From Candidatus Pantoea floridensis (GTDB taxonomy: Bacteria > Pseudomonadota > Gammaproteobacteria > Enterobacterales > Enterobacteriaceae): DNA of 64,000 nt. Numbering within the stretch: the first letter of the stretch is position 1; each line of letters opens with the position of its first letter. Under the pieces are notes generated by a model. The model had not been told where the DNA came from and searched no databases. It worked only from the letters and a program-made list of their open reading frames with translations. Shown here piece after piece: positions 1 to 7,815 of the stretch. The DNA is taken from NCBI RefSeq assembly GCF_900215435.1, contig NZ_OCMY01000001.1:2604001-2668000 (forward strand), written 5' to 3'. The translations under genes were made by a program, and so were the position numbers.

Positions 1-2
1 AT

Positions 3-389
3 GCGCTGGCGCAGCGCGAACGGGTGGCGGTGGTGGATTTCCAGCATGAAGCGATGATTATTCCCGATCGCCGCACGCGCCCGCACAGCCACGATTTGAC
101 GATGAGTTTGTTCAAACTGGCGGGACTCACGCCGCACATCGCGCAGTTCGCCGAAGAGAAACAAACCATTCTGAGTTTGGTATCGGCCGGTTTGGGATTG
201 GCCGTGGTGCCCGCGTCGTACCGCACGATGAACAGCGACAGCGTGCGCTACATAGCGCTGGATCTGCCCGAACAAATCAAAGGCTTGCCGCTCAGTATTG
301 CCTGGCAAAAGGGCAACGAAGACGCGTTTTTACTCGAGATGCTGCGGCTGCTGCATGAGAATGAATGTGAGTTGACGGAGAAGTTGTGA
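3..389 (+). CDS. LysR-family transcriptional regulator, C-terminal part (5' end outside window)
   Basis: The reading frame is already open at the window edge and ends at a TGA at 387-389, so only the last ~128 residues are visible. They form the second half of a LysR effector-binding domain. The segment ETILSLVSAGLG-like (here EEKQTILSLVSAGLGLAVVP) is the conserved effector-pocket and return-strand region of LysR proteins. It ends with a short C-terminal helix. The DNA-binding domain is not present in the window, so the target genes cannot be inferred. It is followed by a repeat element and then a second, complete LysR gene in the same orientation. The family is clear; the specific function is unknown. 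Confidence 0.85.
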   Translation, partial: ALAQRERVAVVDFQHEAMIIPDRRTRPHSHDLTMSLFKLAGLTPHIAQFAEEKQTILSLVSAGLGLAVVPASYRTMNSDSVRYIALDLPEQIKGLPLSIAWQKGNEDAFLLEMLRLLHENECELTEKL

Positions 390-392
390 TTT

Positions 393-571
393 CCCTCACC
401 CTAACCCTCTCCCAGAAGGAGAGGGAATGATTAGTTGGGAGAAAATGCTGAATTCCGCAGAGGACGGTTCCCTCTCCCAGAAGGAGAGGGAATGATTAGG
501 TGGGAGAAAAATGCTGAATTCCGCAGAGGACTGTTCCCTCTCCCGCCTGCGGGAGAGGGCTAGGGTGAGGG
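393..571. repeat. Family B inverted-repeat element, copy 1 (with internal tandem duplication)
   Basis: The outer arms are 21 nt (393-413 and 551-571), start with CCCTCACCCTAACCC, and pair with one mismatch. The interior holds shorter GGAGAGGG hairpins. A unit of about 65 bp (near 405-469) is repeated directly at 470-535, with one extra A in the second copy, so this copy is longer than the other three. It lies between two LysR genes and carries no coding signal. It looks like a non-autonomous miniature element. Confidence 0.8.
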
Positions 572-679
572 ACAAAGCGCACTGTCCACCCAGTGGCTAA
601 TTGCCGCGACTCTCTCTATGATGAAAACTTTCCCGCGCCAATGTCGGGAGTGATCAATGAGTTAGGGAAAAATCGCGCG

Positions 680-1639
680 ATGACTATTTTAAACGACCTG
701 GATTTGCGGCAGCTGGAGGCCTTCTCGGCGGTGATCTCTGCCGGTAGCGTTACGGCGGCAGCAAAGGCGCTCAATCGCTCGCAGCCGGCGGTGTCGCGCT
801 TGATTCAGGAACTGGAACAGTCGCTCGGTTATCCGCTGTTTATCCGCAACGGCCCGCGTATCCATCCTTCGGAAGAGGCATTGCAGCTGCATCAATACGT
901 GCAGAAAGCGCTGCTCTCGTTGCAGCAAATTCGCCTGCGTGCGCAGGAGATCGCCCATCAGCAGCATCGTCCACTGAGTATTGCCGCCACGCCCGCGCTG
1001 GCGGCGGGATTGCTGCCGCAGGCGCTGGCCGCGCTCAATTTGCAGAACAAAGTGCAGATCATCAGCGAATCCGCAGTTAATACCGCGCATGCCGTGATCA
1101 CCGCAGAGGCCGATCTCGGTCTGTGCAGCTTGCCGCTGGAGCATCACGCGGTAGAGCTGCACTGGATTGGGCAGTCGCAGTGCGTCGTGGCGCTGCCGGA
1201 GAACGATGAGCTGGCGGCGCACACGCGGCTGTCGCTCAGCAGCCTGGCGGGACGCCGTTTGATTGCGCCGTGGAGCCCGCAGCGTCTGCGCGGGCGCTAT
1301 GAAAAGGCGCTGAAAAAGGTCAAAACGCCGCTGCAGGAAACCATCGAGACTAACTCCTCCGCCAATATTCTCGGCTGTGTGCGCGCCGGATTGGGCGTAG
1401 CGATCCTTGAGCCGGTGACCGGTTGGGGCATGCCGCTGGCCGGTGTGGTGATTCGTCCGCTGGAGGAGGATATTCCGTACTACTTTGGCGTGATCACGCC
1501 GCAGGGGCGACAAATCTCCACCGCTGCACAGGCCTTGGTGGAGGCCTTAGCCGACGCTGCGGCTCATCTGCTGCCAGGCTTTGAGCGTCTGCCTGCCAGC
1601 GAGCATCCGCGCATTATGCGCCTGATTAATCAGGATTAA
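680..1639 (+). CDS. LysR-family transcriptional regulator
   Basis: This is a 319-residue protein of normal LysR length. An N-terminal winged helix-turn-helix occupies about residues 8-66 (LRQLEAFSAVISAGSVTAAA, then SQPAVSRLIQELE). It is followed by a LysR substrate-binding domain with the usual ILGCVRAGLGVAILEP segment. I chose the ATG at 680 because the DNA-binding domain then starts at the normal distance. An in-frame ATG at 641 would add 13 residues without homology. The gene lies directly upstream of, and in line with, the monooxygenase/ABC operon. Its likely role is control of that operon, which is an inference from position and from repeated sites in the spacer (1881-1944). Confidence 0.88.
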   Translation: MTILNDLDLRQLEAFSAVISAGSVTAAAKALNRSQPAVSRLIQELEQSLGYPLFIRNGPRIHPSEEALQLHQYVQKALLSLQQIRLRAQEIAHQQHRPLSIAATPALAAGLLPQALAALNLQNKVQIISESAVNTAHAVITAEADLGLCSLPLEHHAVELHWIGQSQCVVALPENDELAAHTRLSLSSLAGRRLIAPWSPQRLRGRYEKALKKVKTPLQETIETNSSANILGCVRAGLGVAILEPVTGWGMPLAGVVIRPLEEDIPYYFGVITPQGRQISTAAQALVEALADAAAHLLPGFERLPASEHPRIMRLINQD

Positions 1640-1661
1640 ACAACAGTGCGGGTATCAACAA

Positions 1662-1754
1662 GGTCGTCATAAATGACGACCCTACAATCGCCTCGTGCAG
1701 CTCTTTCCCATGATAAATGACGACCAACCCGTAGGGTCGCCATTTATGGCGACC
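1662..1754. repeat. Family A paired hairpin element, locus 1
   Basis: The first hairpin is GGTCGTCAT-AA-ATGACGACC followed by CTAC (1662-1685). A half copy with only the right arm lies at 1711-1725. The facing hairpin, GTAG then GGTCGCCAT-TT-ATGGCGACC, is at 1731-1754. The first hairpin carries T in place of C in the arm and the matching A in the other arm, so pairing is kept. Confidence 0.85.
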
Positions 1755-1880
1755 GCCAGCCAGCTCCCACCTCGCTTATAACAATTTCGGCATAAGATAT
1801 AAGAAATCCATTGGTCAAAAGCTGAGCGAGATTGTTGACTCCGTTTTAGGGCAAGAGGATTATGCGAAACCTTAGCTCTT

Positions 1881-1944
1881 ACTATGTGATTTGGTGATTA
1901 AAGCACACTAACTATGTGTTATCGAGATAATGAAAATACATAGT
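1881..1944. promoter_or_regulatory. Candidate LysR operator: repeated ACTATGTG boxes
   Basis: ACTATGTG occurs at 1881-1888 and again at 1911-1918, exactly 30 bp apart (about three helical turns). The core ACTATG returns inverted as CATAGT at 1939-1944. The cluster lies 64-127 bp upstream of the monooxygenase start and downstream of a LysR gene, a typical place for a LysR recognition and activation site. The repeats are seen directly; the binding protein is inferred. Confidence 0.4.
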
Positions 1945-2007
1945 CACCAACGTACTTTAGTGGTTTCGCCCGCTTGCTGGCTGCCGCTTATTTCAGGGAA
2001 AACGCGT

Positions 2008-3462
2008 ATGACGAATGCTGCCGACGGTCTTGCCGCGCTGGAAGCTCAGCTGCAGCAGGATCTGGAATATCTTGAACTGCCTGCAAAATCCTGGGTGCCA
2101 GCGCGCACGCAGGATGGCGCCCCGGTGCGTGATGTGGTGGTGATCGGTGCCGGTATGTGCGGCCTAGCGGCGCTGGCCAAATTGCAGCTAACCGGCATCA
2201 GTAACGTGGTGGCTTATGATGCCGCGCCCGCCGGGCTGGAAGGTCCGTGGGTGACCTTTGCGCGCATGGAAACGCTGCGATCGCCAAAGACATTACACGG
2301 CCCGGCGCTCGGCATGGCGCAGCTGACGTTCCGCGCGTGGTTCACCGCGCAATGGGGCAAAGAAGCCTGGCAGGAGCTGGATAAAATTCCCAAAGCGCAG
2401 TGGATGGATTATCTGATTTGGTATCGCAAGGTGCTGAATCTGCCGGTGCGCAACAATGTGCGCGTCACCATTATTACTTTCGAAGGTGAGTTAATCGCGC
2501 TCGATCTTAGTGGTGCCGAAACCGGCCGGATTTACACCCGCCGTTTGGTGCTGGCTACCGGACGCTCTGGCCTTGGCGGTTTTGCCGTGCCGGACTTCCT
2601 GCAAGGCATTGACCGCAAATTCTGGGCGCACTCCGCCGACGACATTGATTTCGCGGCCCTGCAGGGCAAACGCATTGCGGTGATTGGCGCGGGTGCATCG
2701 TCGATGGATAACGCCGCCACCGCGCTGGAAAACGGTGCCGGTGCAGTAGATCTATTGATCCGTCGCCCACAGATGCCGCGCATTAACAAAATGACCGGCA
2801 TCGGCAGCCAGGGCGTGGTGCACGGGATGTATCAATTGCCGGACGCGTGGAAATGGAAGTTTGTGGATTACACTGCTACCACGCAAACGCCACCGCCGCG
2901 TTCTTCGACGCTGCGCGTTTCACGTCATGCCAATGCACGCTTCTTCCTCAACTGCGGCATCAAAGCGGTAAAACAGCAGGCCGAGGGTTTGCTGATCGAA
3001 ACCACTCAGGGCGCGCTGCGCTACGACTTTTTGATTGCCGCCACTGGCTTTAGCAACGATTTCCACGGACGCCCAGAGTTTGCCGCCATCGCACCGCACA
3101 TCCGCAGCTGGCGCGACGGGCGTTATCAGCCAGAAATGGGCGCGCCGCGTGCCAATCTGCTCGAAGCGCCGGATCTCGGTCCCGCCTTTGAGTTCCGCGA
3201 ATTGACGCCCGGCGCGTGTCCCGGACTGGCGCATATTCACTGCTTCAACGATGCGGCGATGCTGACGCACGGCAAAGTCTCCGGTGATATTCCGGCGGTG
3301 AGCGCCGGTGTCGATCGTCTGGTGCGCGGCATCAGCGCGTCGCTGTTTGCTGAAGACGTCGAGCAGCATTACGCCAACTTACAGGCTTTTGACACCCCTG
3401 AATTGCAGGGCGATGAATGGGTGGATTCCACGCCCTTACTCAACCAGGAGAACGCGCAGTGA
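2008..3462 (+). CDS. FAD/NAD(P)-dependent flavin monooxygenase-like oxidoreductase
   Basis: This is a 484-residue protein with an N-terminal FAD Rossmann motif GAGMCG at about 47-52. A second dinucleotide-binding motif (IAVIGAGASSMDNA) lies near 222-236. The LATGRSGLGG and IAATGFSND segments are typical of flavin-containing monooxygenases and related NAD(P)H-dependent oxidases. ATG 2008 is preferred over an upstream start at 1930 because CAGGGAA lies seven bases before it. The stop codon overlaps the next start (GTGA). It is the first gene of an operon with two AhpD-fold proteins and an ABC importer, which suggests it oxidises an imported small molecule. The substrate cannot be read from sequence. 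Confidence 0.82.
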   Translation: MTNAADGLAALEAQLQQDLEYLELPAKSWVPARTQDGAPVRDVVVIGAGMCGLAALAKLQLTGISNVVAYDAAPAGLEGPWVTFARMETLRSPKTLHGPALGMAQLTFRAWFTAQWGKEAWQELDKIPKAQWMDYLIWYRKVLNLPVRNNVRVTIITFEGELIALDLSGAETGRIYTRRLVLATGRSGLGGFAVPDFLQGIDRKFWAHSADDIDFAALQGKRIAVIGAGASSMDNAATALENGAGAVDLLIRRPQMPRINKMTGIGSQGVVHGMYQLPDAWKWKFVDYTATTQTPPPRSSTLRVSRHANARFFLNCGIKAVKQQAEGLLIETTQGALRYDFLIAATGFSNDFHGRPEFAAIAPHIRSWRDGRYQPEMGAPRANLLEAPDLGPAFEFRELTPGACPGLAHIHCFNDAAMLTHGKVSGDIPAVSAGVDRLVRGISASLFAEDVEQHYANLQAFDTPELQGDEWVDSTPLLNQENAQ

Positions 3463-3941
3463 GTGACGCAATTGATCGCGCAGTCGGCTTAAACGCTGAA
3501 GATGCGCTGTACGGCACGCGCCGCCTGCGCCCGGAATTTGTTGATGGCGCAGAACAGTGCCGTATATCGGTGCTGGCACCTAATGATGATCAGGGCTTAG
3601 CACCGGATGTGCGTTTTGCGCTGGCGCAGCGCATGGCGAAGTTGAATGGCGATGCCGAGCTGCAGCGCGATTATCAGGCGCAGCTGGCGGCGTTGCAGCC
3701 ATCAGACGCGCTGCTGGCGCTGGCGGCCGGTGCCAGCGATCTCGCCGAACCGCTGGCGACTATCGCGCGGCATGCCGATCTCGTCACGCAGCAGCCAATG
3801 AACGCCACCGAGCAGCACATTCGCCTGCTGGAACAGGCAGGATTGAGTAATCCACAGATCGTGGCGCTCTCAGAGCTGATCGCTTTTGTTAACTTCCAGA
3901 CGCGCGTCGCGGCCGGATTACGTTTGTTGAGGTCTGCATGA
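3459..3941 (+). CDS. CMD-domain (carboxymuconolactone decarboxylase-like) protein, Avi_7170-type
   Basis: This 160-residue all-helical protein starts at a GTG overlapping the previous stop (GTGA), with CAGGAG just upstream. Its middle and C-terminus (PMNATEQHIRLLEQAGLSNP, then QIVALSELIAFVNFQTRVAAG) have the helix pattern of the AhpD/CMD fold. There is no CxxC redox pair, so it is probably not a peroxidase by itself. From memory it fits the small family annotated as CMD domain protein, Avi_7170 family, which is usually paired with an Avi_7169-type alkylhydroperoxidase-domain protein, as here. It may be a partner subunit of the next gene product. Its biochemical role is unknown. Confidence 0.7.
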   Translation: MSDAIDRAVGLNAEDALYGTRRLRPEFVDGAEQCRISVLAPNDDQGLAPDVRFALAQRMAKLNGDAELQRDYQAQLAALQPSDALLALAAGASDLAEPLATIARHADLVTQQPMNATEQHIRLLEQAGLSNPQIVALSELIAFVNFQTRVAAGLRLLRSA

Positions 3942-4504
3942 TTCCGTCGGTTAATCTCAAGCCGCTGCACTGGCATCCTTACATCGCGCCGGTTGAGGTG
4001 GCAGATGCCACGCCCGCGCAGCTTGATGCGATGAAAGTGACGCCCTCGAACAAGAAGATCTCCGAGTATGTGCGCACGCTGGCGCACGATCCCGACAGCT
4101 ACGTGGCGCGTACCGTGCTGTTCAACGCCATTATGTATGTCGATGGCGGGCTGGATCGTGCAGATCGCGAGCTCGGTGCGCTGGGCGCTTCAATCGTTAA
4201 CGGCTGCAAATATTGCGCGGTGGTGCATGCGCGCCGCCATGCGCAGCTGGCAGAAAGTGATGCGGTAGTGAGTGCGATTTACTTCGATCGTGCCGATGTG
4301 CTCGGCGAGCGCGATGCGGCGATCTACCGTTTTGCCCGTCATCTGTCCGTCACGCCATCAGAGGCCAGCGCCGAGGATATGGCGGCACTGCGCGCGGTCG
4401 GCATGAACGATCAGGAGATTATCGATCTGATCCACGCCATCGCCATTTTTGGCTGGGCCAACCGTCTGATGCATGTGCTTGGCCATGCTGACCTGAACAA
4501 ATAG
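3938..4504 (+). CDS. AhpD-like alkylhydroperoxidase-domain protein, Avi_7169-type
   Basis: This 188-residue protein overlaps the previous gene by four bases (ATGA). It has the AhpD-fold active-site motif CKYCAVVHARRH, with Cys90, Cys93 and His97 forming CxxCxxxH. That motif supports thiol-dependent peroxidase or related redox chemistry. The tight coupling to a CMD protein lacking the cysteines and to a flavin oxidoreductase suggests they act on one pathway, possibly removing peroxide or a reactive intermediate formed by the flavoenzyme. That is inference; the fold and motif are seen directly. Confidence 0.8.
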   Translation: MIPSVNLKPLHWHPYIAPVEVADATPAQLDAMKVTPSNKKISEYVRTLAHDPDSYVARTVLFNAIMYVDGGLDRADRELGALGASIVNGCKYCAVVHARRHAQLAESDAVVSAIYFDRADVLGERDAAIYRFARHLSVTPSEASAEDMAALRAVGMNDQEIIDLIHAIAIFGWANRLMHVLGHADLNK

Positions 4505-4514
4505 GGGCTGCTGC

Positions 4515-5252
4515 ATGTTAGAACTCAACGATATCAAGCTCGCTTATGGCAGCACGCCGATCCTGAAAGGCGTCGATCTATCGGTAAAACGCGGCGACGT
4601 GGTGTCGATCATCGGGCCAAGCGGCACCGGTAAAACCACGCTGCTGCGCTGCATTAACTATCTGGCGAAACCGGCGTCCGGCACTATTCAGCTCGATCAG
4701 ATCCGCATGGATTATCAGGCTCCGGACAAAGCGGCGATCCAGGCGATCCGCCTGCGCACCGCGATGGTGTTCCAGCAGTTCAACGTCTTCAAAAATATGA
4801 CGGTGCTGGAAAACGTGATGGATCCGCTGATCGTCATCCAGCGTAAAAGCAAACAGCAGGCGCGCGATATCGCGGTGCAAGAACTGGAGCGCGTCGGTCT
4901 GGGCACCAAGCTGGATCACTATCCGTCGCAGCTTTCCGGTGGCCAGCTGCAGCGTACCGGCATCGCCCGCGCGCTGGCGGTGCGTCCGGACGTGATGCTG
5001 TTTGATGAACCGACCTCATCGCTCGATCCGGAGCTGGTGGGCGAGGTGCTGAAAGTGATTAAAGACGTGGCGTCGTCCGGCATTACCTCGCTGCTGGTGA
5101 CGCACGAGATGCAGTTCGCGAAAAGCATCTCCAATCGCATCGTGTTTATGGATCAGGGCGTGGTGGCCGCGCAGGGCAGCCCGACTGAGATGTTCGATAA
5201 TCCCACCCTGCCGCGCCTTGCTCAGTTCCTCAACTCAGAACGCGTATTCTAA
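4515..5252 (+). CDS. Amino-acid-type ABC transporter ATP-binding protein
   Basis: This 245-residue ATPase is of the polar amino acid uptake subfamily. It has Walker A GPSGTGKT (34-41), a Q-loop at MVFQQFNVF, ABC signature LSGGQ (140-144), Walker B VMLFDEP (160-166) and the switch histidine in LVTHEM (His197). It should energise the two permeases encoded downstream at the inner membrane. It starts 10 bp after the AhpD-like gene and 20 bp before the binding-protein gene, which makes importer and enzymes one transcription unit. Confidence 0.92.
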   Translation: MLELNDIKLAYGSTPILKGVDLSVKRGDVVSIIGPSGTGKTTLLRCINYLAKPASGTIQLDQIRMDYQAPDKAAIQAIRLRTAMVFQQFNVFKNMTVLENVMDPLIVIQRKSKQQARDIAVQELERVGLGTKLDHYPSQLSGGQLQRTGIARALAVRPDVMLFDEPTSSLDPELVGEVLKVIKDVASSGITSLLVTHEMQFAKSISNRIVFMDQGVVAAQGSPTEMFDNPTLPRLAQFLNSERVF

Positions 5253-5272
5253 TAATTAAAGGAATCAACCAC

Positions 5273-6088
5273 ATGCCTGCAATCAAAACCACATTACGTC
5301 GCCTGGCCGTGCCTGGCATCATCGCACTGGCGCTCATTAGCGGTAACAGCTTTGCTGACGCCGTGCGCACCATCAAAATCGCCACCGCGGCGGAATCGAA
5401 ACCGCTGTCGTGGGGCGCAATTGGTCACGAGCCGCAGGGTTACGAGCCGGACGTGCTGAAAGCCATCAACGCCAGGCTGCCGCAGTACAAATTCGTCATG
5501 GAAGGGGCGGCGGATATCGCCCAGGAAACCGGTCTGGCGACCGGTAAATATGACATGGCGACCGGCGGTTATTACAAAGCGCCGACCCGCAGCAAACAGT
5601 TCCTGATCCCGGATGCGCCAATCGGCGCCAGCCTGATGAAGATCTACAGCCGCAGCGATAGCAACATCAACGGCATGAAAGATCTGGTCGGTAAGAACAT
5701 CGTGCCGGTGACTGCTGGCGGCGGCGTATACAAATTTGTGACCCAGTGGCAGCAGGAAAATCCGAACGACAAAGTGGCGATCAAGGCGTCGAGCGCCGGC
5801 GTGCCGTATCCGGATCGCCTGAAAGAAGTGCAAAGCGGTAAATATGATGCGCTGATCCTGCCTTCTAACCTCGGCGAGCAGACGGTGATCGACAACCAGA
5901 AGCTGGCGATCAAAGCCAGCGAGCCGGTGGCCATCAACAACACTTACGTGCTGATTCACCGCTCTGCTGAAAACCAGGCGCTGAACGATGACATCAACAA
6001 AACGCTGCAGCAGCTGAAGGCCGACGGCACGCTGGATAAGCTGGCGCAGAAGTGGTTCGGCGAAGACGTCACTAAATACATGAAGTAA
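5273..6088 (+). CDS. ABC transporter periplasmic substrate-binding protein (SBP_bac_3 family)
   Basis: This 271-residue protein has a signal peptide at about residues 1-29 (ALALISGNSFA before ADAVRTIKI). The mature part has the type II periplasmic binding fold of the amino acid/opine class: YEPDVLKAINARLP near the start, a conserved GKNIVPVTAGGG domain hinge, and a C-terminal LKADGTLDKLAQKWFGEDV helix typical of the family. GGAAT lies upstream of the ATG. The substrate is not predictable. The coding partners suggest a compound then handled by the flavoenzyme and AhpD-like proteins. An intercistronic hairpin follows the gene. Confidence 0.9.
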   Translation: MPAIKTTLRRLAVPGIIALALISGNSFADAVRTIKIATAAESKPLSWGAIGHEPQGYEPDVLKAINARLPQYKFVMEGAADIAQETGLATGKYDMATGGYYKAPTRSKQFLIPDAPIGASLMKIYSRSDSNINGMKDLVGKNIVPVTAGGGVYKFVTQWQQENPNDKVAIKASSAGVPYPDRLKEVQSGKYDALILPSNLGEQTVIDNQKLAIKASEPVAINNTYVLIHRSAENQALNDDINKTLQQLKADGTLDKLAQKWFGEDVTKYMK

Positions 6089-6108
6089 GCGATTCACCTG
6101 AAGCCGCT

Positions 6109-6131
6109 GCGCCCGGTGCTGAGCCGGGCGC
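6109..6131 (+). terminator. Intercistronic hairpin (attenuator or mRNA-stabilising stem)
   Basis: GCGCCCGG (6109-6116) pairs perfectly with CCGGGCGC (6124-6131) across a seven-base loop. There is no T-run. Stems of this kind after binding-protein genes usually raise the 3' stability of the binding-protein message relative to the permeases. That role is inferred from position. Confidence 0.5.
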
Positions 6132-6160
6132 TGCTTCATTGTTAGCAGGAGTGTTTCACC

Positions 6161-6862
6161 GTGAATCTGACTTCGATGATTCCCGAGCTGCTCTCGGCGC
6201 TGCCGTTGACGCTCGGCATAATGTTTGTTGCGATGATCGTCGGGTTCTTCCTGGCGCTGATCGCCACCGTGTTCCGCGTGCGCCGCATCCCAGTAATTAG
6301 CCAGGTTGTGGATCTGTACGTCTCGTACGCGCGCAGCGTGCCGGTGGTGCTGCAGCTGTTTGTCGCCTTTTATGGCCTGCCGCTGGTGGCCGAGCAGTTT
6401 GGTTTCAGCGATTTTGTCACCGCCAATATCGCGGCGATGATTGGCCTGAGTCTTTACCACGGCGGTTATCTGTCGGAAGTGATGCGTCCGGCGTTTCTTG
6501 CCGTGGAGCGCGGCCAGCATGACGCCGCCGACAGCATGGGTTACAGCTTTCGCCAGAAAATGCTGCGCATTGTCGGTCCGCAGGCGGTGCACTATGCGCT
6601 GCCGGGCTACGGCAATGCGATTATCTATCTAATTCATAACGTGGCGTTGGTGATGTACATCGGTGCGGCGGATGTCATGGCGACGGCGCATCTGATTATG
6701 GAACGTGACTACAACCAATATCAGTTCGGTACCTATCTGGTGCTGGCGGTGCTCTATTCGCTGCTGTGCGGCGTGGCCTGGTTGATTATCCGTTTCTTCG
6801 AACAACGTCACGCGAAGTACAGCTCAAAAACCGCTGCGCGCGTTAAATTCACCAGCGTCTGA
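6161..6862 (+). CDS. Amino-acid-type ABC transporter permease 1
   Basis: This 233-residue inner-membrane protein of the HisMQ type has about five hydrophobic segments, starting with LPLTLGIMFVAMIVGFFLAL. The EAA-type cytoplasmic loop (VERGQHDAADSMGYSFRQKM) contacts the ATPase. The GTG at 6161 is preferred because AGCAGGAG lies about ten bases upstream; ATG 6176 is an alternative. It is followed 15 bp later by a second permease, giving the heterodimeric pore usual for this class. Confidence 0.9.
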   Translation: MNLTSMIPELLSALPLTLGIMFVAMIVGFFLALIATVFRVRRIPVISQVVDLYVSYARSVPVVLQLFVAFYGLPLVAEQFGFSDFVTANIAAMIGLSLYHGGYLSEVMRPAFLAVERGQHDAADSMGYSFRQKMLRIVGPQAVHYALPGYGNAIIYLIHNVALVMYIGAADVMATAHLIMERDYNQYQFGTYLVLAVLYSLLCGVAWLIIRFFEQRHAKYSSKTAARVKFTSV

Positions 6863-6877
6863 TAAAGGGGAGCAACC

Positions 6878-7570
6878 ATGTTTGATCTTGAGGTTTTGCT
6901 GCCAGACTTCTGGAGCATTCTCGATGCGGTGCCGGTTACGCTGCTGATGGCGGTGACGGTGTTTATCTGCTCAACGCTGCTCGGCGGGCTGTTTGCCTTT
7001 GTCGAGCATCGCCGCATTCCGGTACTGCGCCAGTTGGTGATCGCATACAAAATTGCCTTTAAAGGCGTGCCGATGGTGGTGGTAATTTTCCTCGCCTATT
7101 ACGGTTTACCACCGGCGCTGCACTTTGTTGCCACACTGTTTGGCGTGGAAGTGAATGCGCACTCGCTGCCGAACTGGGTGATTATCATTGTCGCGCTCAG
7201 CGCCTGCGTGGCGGCGTTCCAGGCGGAAGTGTGGAAGGGCGCGCTGAATTCGTTTGATAGCGGCCAATCGGATGCGGCGCTATCGCTGGGCTATAGCGGC
7301 GGCCAGCTGTTCCGCCGCGTGATGTTTCCGCAAATTATTGTGGCGGCGATCCCCGATCTGGCGAATGCCTTTATGGTGATCATGAAAGCGCTGTCGCTGG
7401 CGTTTGCTATCGAAGTGGTGGATATCTTCGCTCAGGCGCAGTTGACTGCGGCGCTGAATTTCTACTACCTCGAAGCTTTCCTGATTGCGGTGGTGTTCTA
7501 CATGGTGATTGCTTATGTGGTTACCAAGATTGCCGACAAGATTGAGGCTGCGCTGCGGGTGCGGACGTAA
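6878..7570 (+). CDS. Amino-acid-type ABC transporter permease 2
   Basis: This 230-residue partner permease has the HisMQ-type hydrophobic pattern (VPVTLLMAVTVFICSTLLGG at the start) and an EAA loop (FDSGQSDAALSLGYSGGQLF). GGGGAG lies nine bases upstream of the ATG. It is the last gene of the importer operon. Transcription probably ends in the paired hairpins with T-runs that follow immediately. Confidence 0.9.
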   Translation: MFDLEVLLPDFWSILDAVPVTLLMAVTVFICSTLLGGLFAFVEHRRIPVLRQLVIAYKIAFKGVPMVVVIFLAYYGLPPALHFVATLFGVEVNAHSLPNWVIIIVALSACVAAFQAEVWKGALNSFDSGQSDAALSLGYSGGQLFRRVMFPQIIVAAIPDLANAFMVIMKALSLAFAIEVVDIFAQAQLTAALNFYYLEAFLIAVVFYMVIAYVVTKIADKIEAALRVRT

Positions 7571-7575
7571 ATCCT

Positions 7576-7722
7576 GGTCGCCATAAATGGCGACCCTACA
7601 AAACCCGCATACCCAATCACGTAAGGTGCGCATTTATGCGCACCTTTTTTATCGCCATAAATGGCGACCCGACAAATCCGTACCGAGTCGTTGTAGGGTG
7701 CGCATTTATGCGCACCTTTTTT
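7576..7722. repeat. Family A hairpin element, locus 2 (tandem doublet, probable terminators)
   Basis: There are four hairpins in a row. GGTCGCCAT-AA-ATGGCGACC plus CTAC is at 7576-7599. GGTGCGCAT-TT-ATGCGCACC, preceded by GTAA, is at 7621-7644 and followed by T6. A copy missing its first bases is at 7652-7669. GTAG plus the GTGCGC-type hairpin is at 7693-7716, again followed by T6. The two T-runs make the second and fourth hairpins plausible intrinsic terminators for the ABC operon. The array looks like a duplicated two-hairpin unit. Confidence 0.85.
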
Positions 7723-7815
7723 ATCGCTATCATAACTTTCATTATGCAAGTTACTTGCAAAATGAAAGTCACTCTGTAACAGTATCCCGCATCAGAAAGA
7801 TGCGGATACCCAATC

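Larger units (their letters stand above)
1640..2007. other. Intergenic region with hairpin repeats and probable operon promoter
   Basis: This 368-bp spacer has no convincing gene. Its left part holds a paired family A hairpin element (1662-1754). Its right part is AT-rich and contains three copies of an ACTATG core just before the monooxygenase gene, described separately. The promoter of the downstream operon should lie here. Confidence 0.6.

Noticed and set aside
689..1513. 274-codon minus-strand frame opposite the second LysR gene
   Set aside because: It is Arg/Gln-rich mirror sequence; the plus strand has a full LysR protein.
5294..6592. Long minus-strand open frame (432 codons) opposite the binding protein and first permease
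   Set aside because: It is antisense to two clear ABC genes, has a His/Gln/Arg-rich composition typical of a mirror frame in GC-rich DNA, and shows no domain.
7576..7722. Regular repeats suggestive of a short CRISPR array
   Set aside because: The units are self-complementary hairpins with unequal spacing, alternate in arm sequence and direction, and occur singly or in pairs at 13 loci. No cas genes are present.
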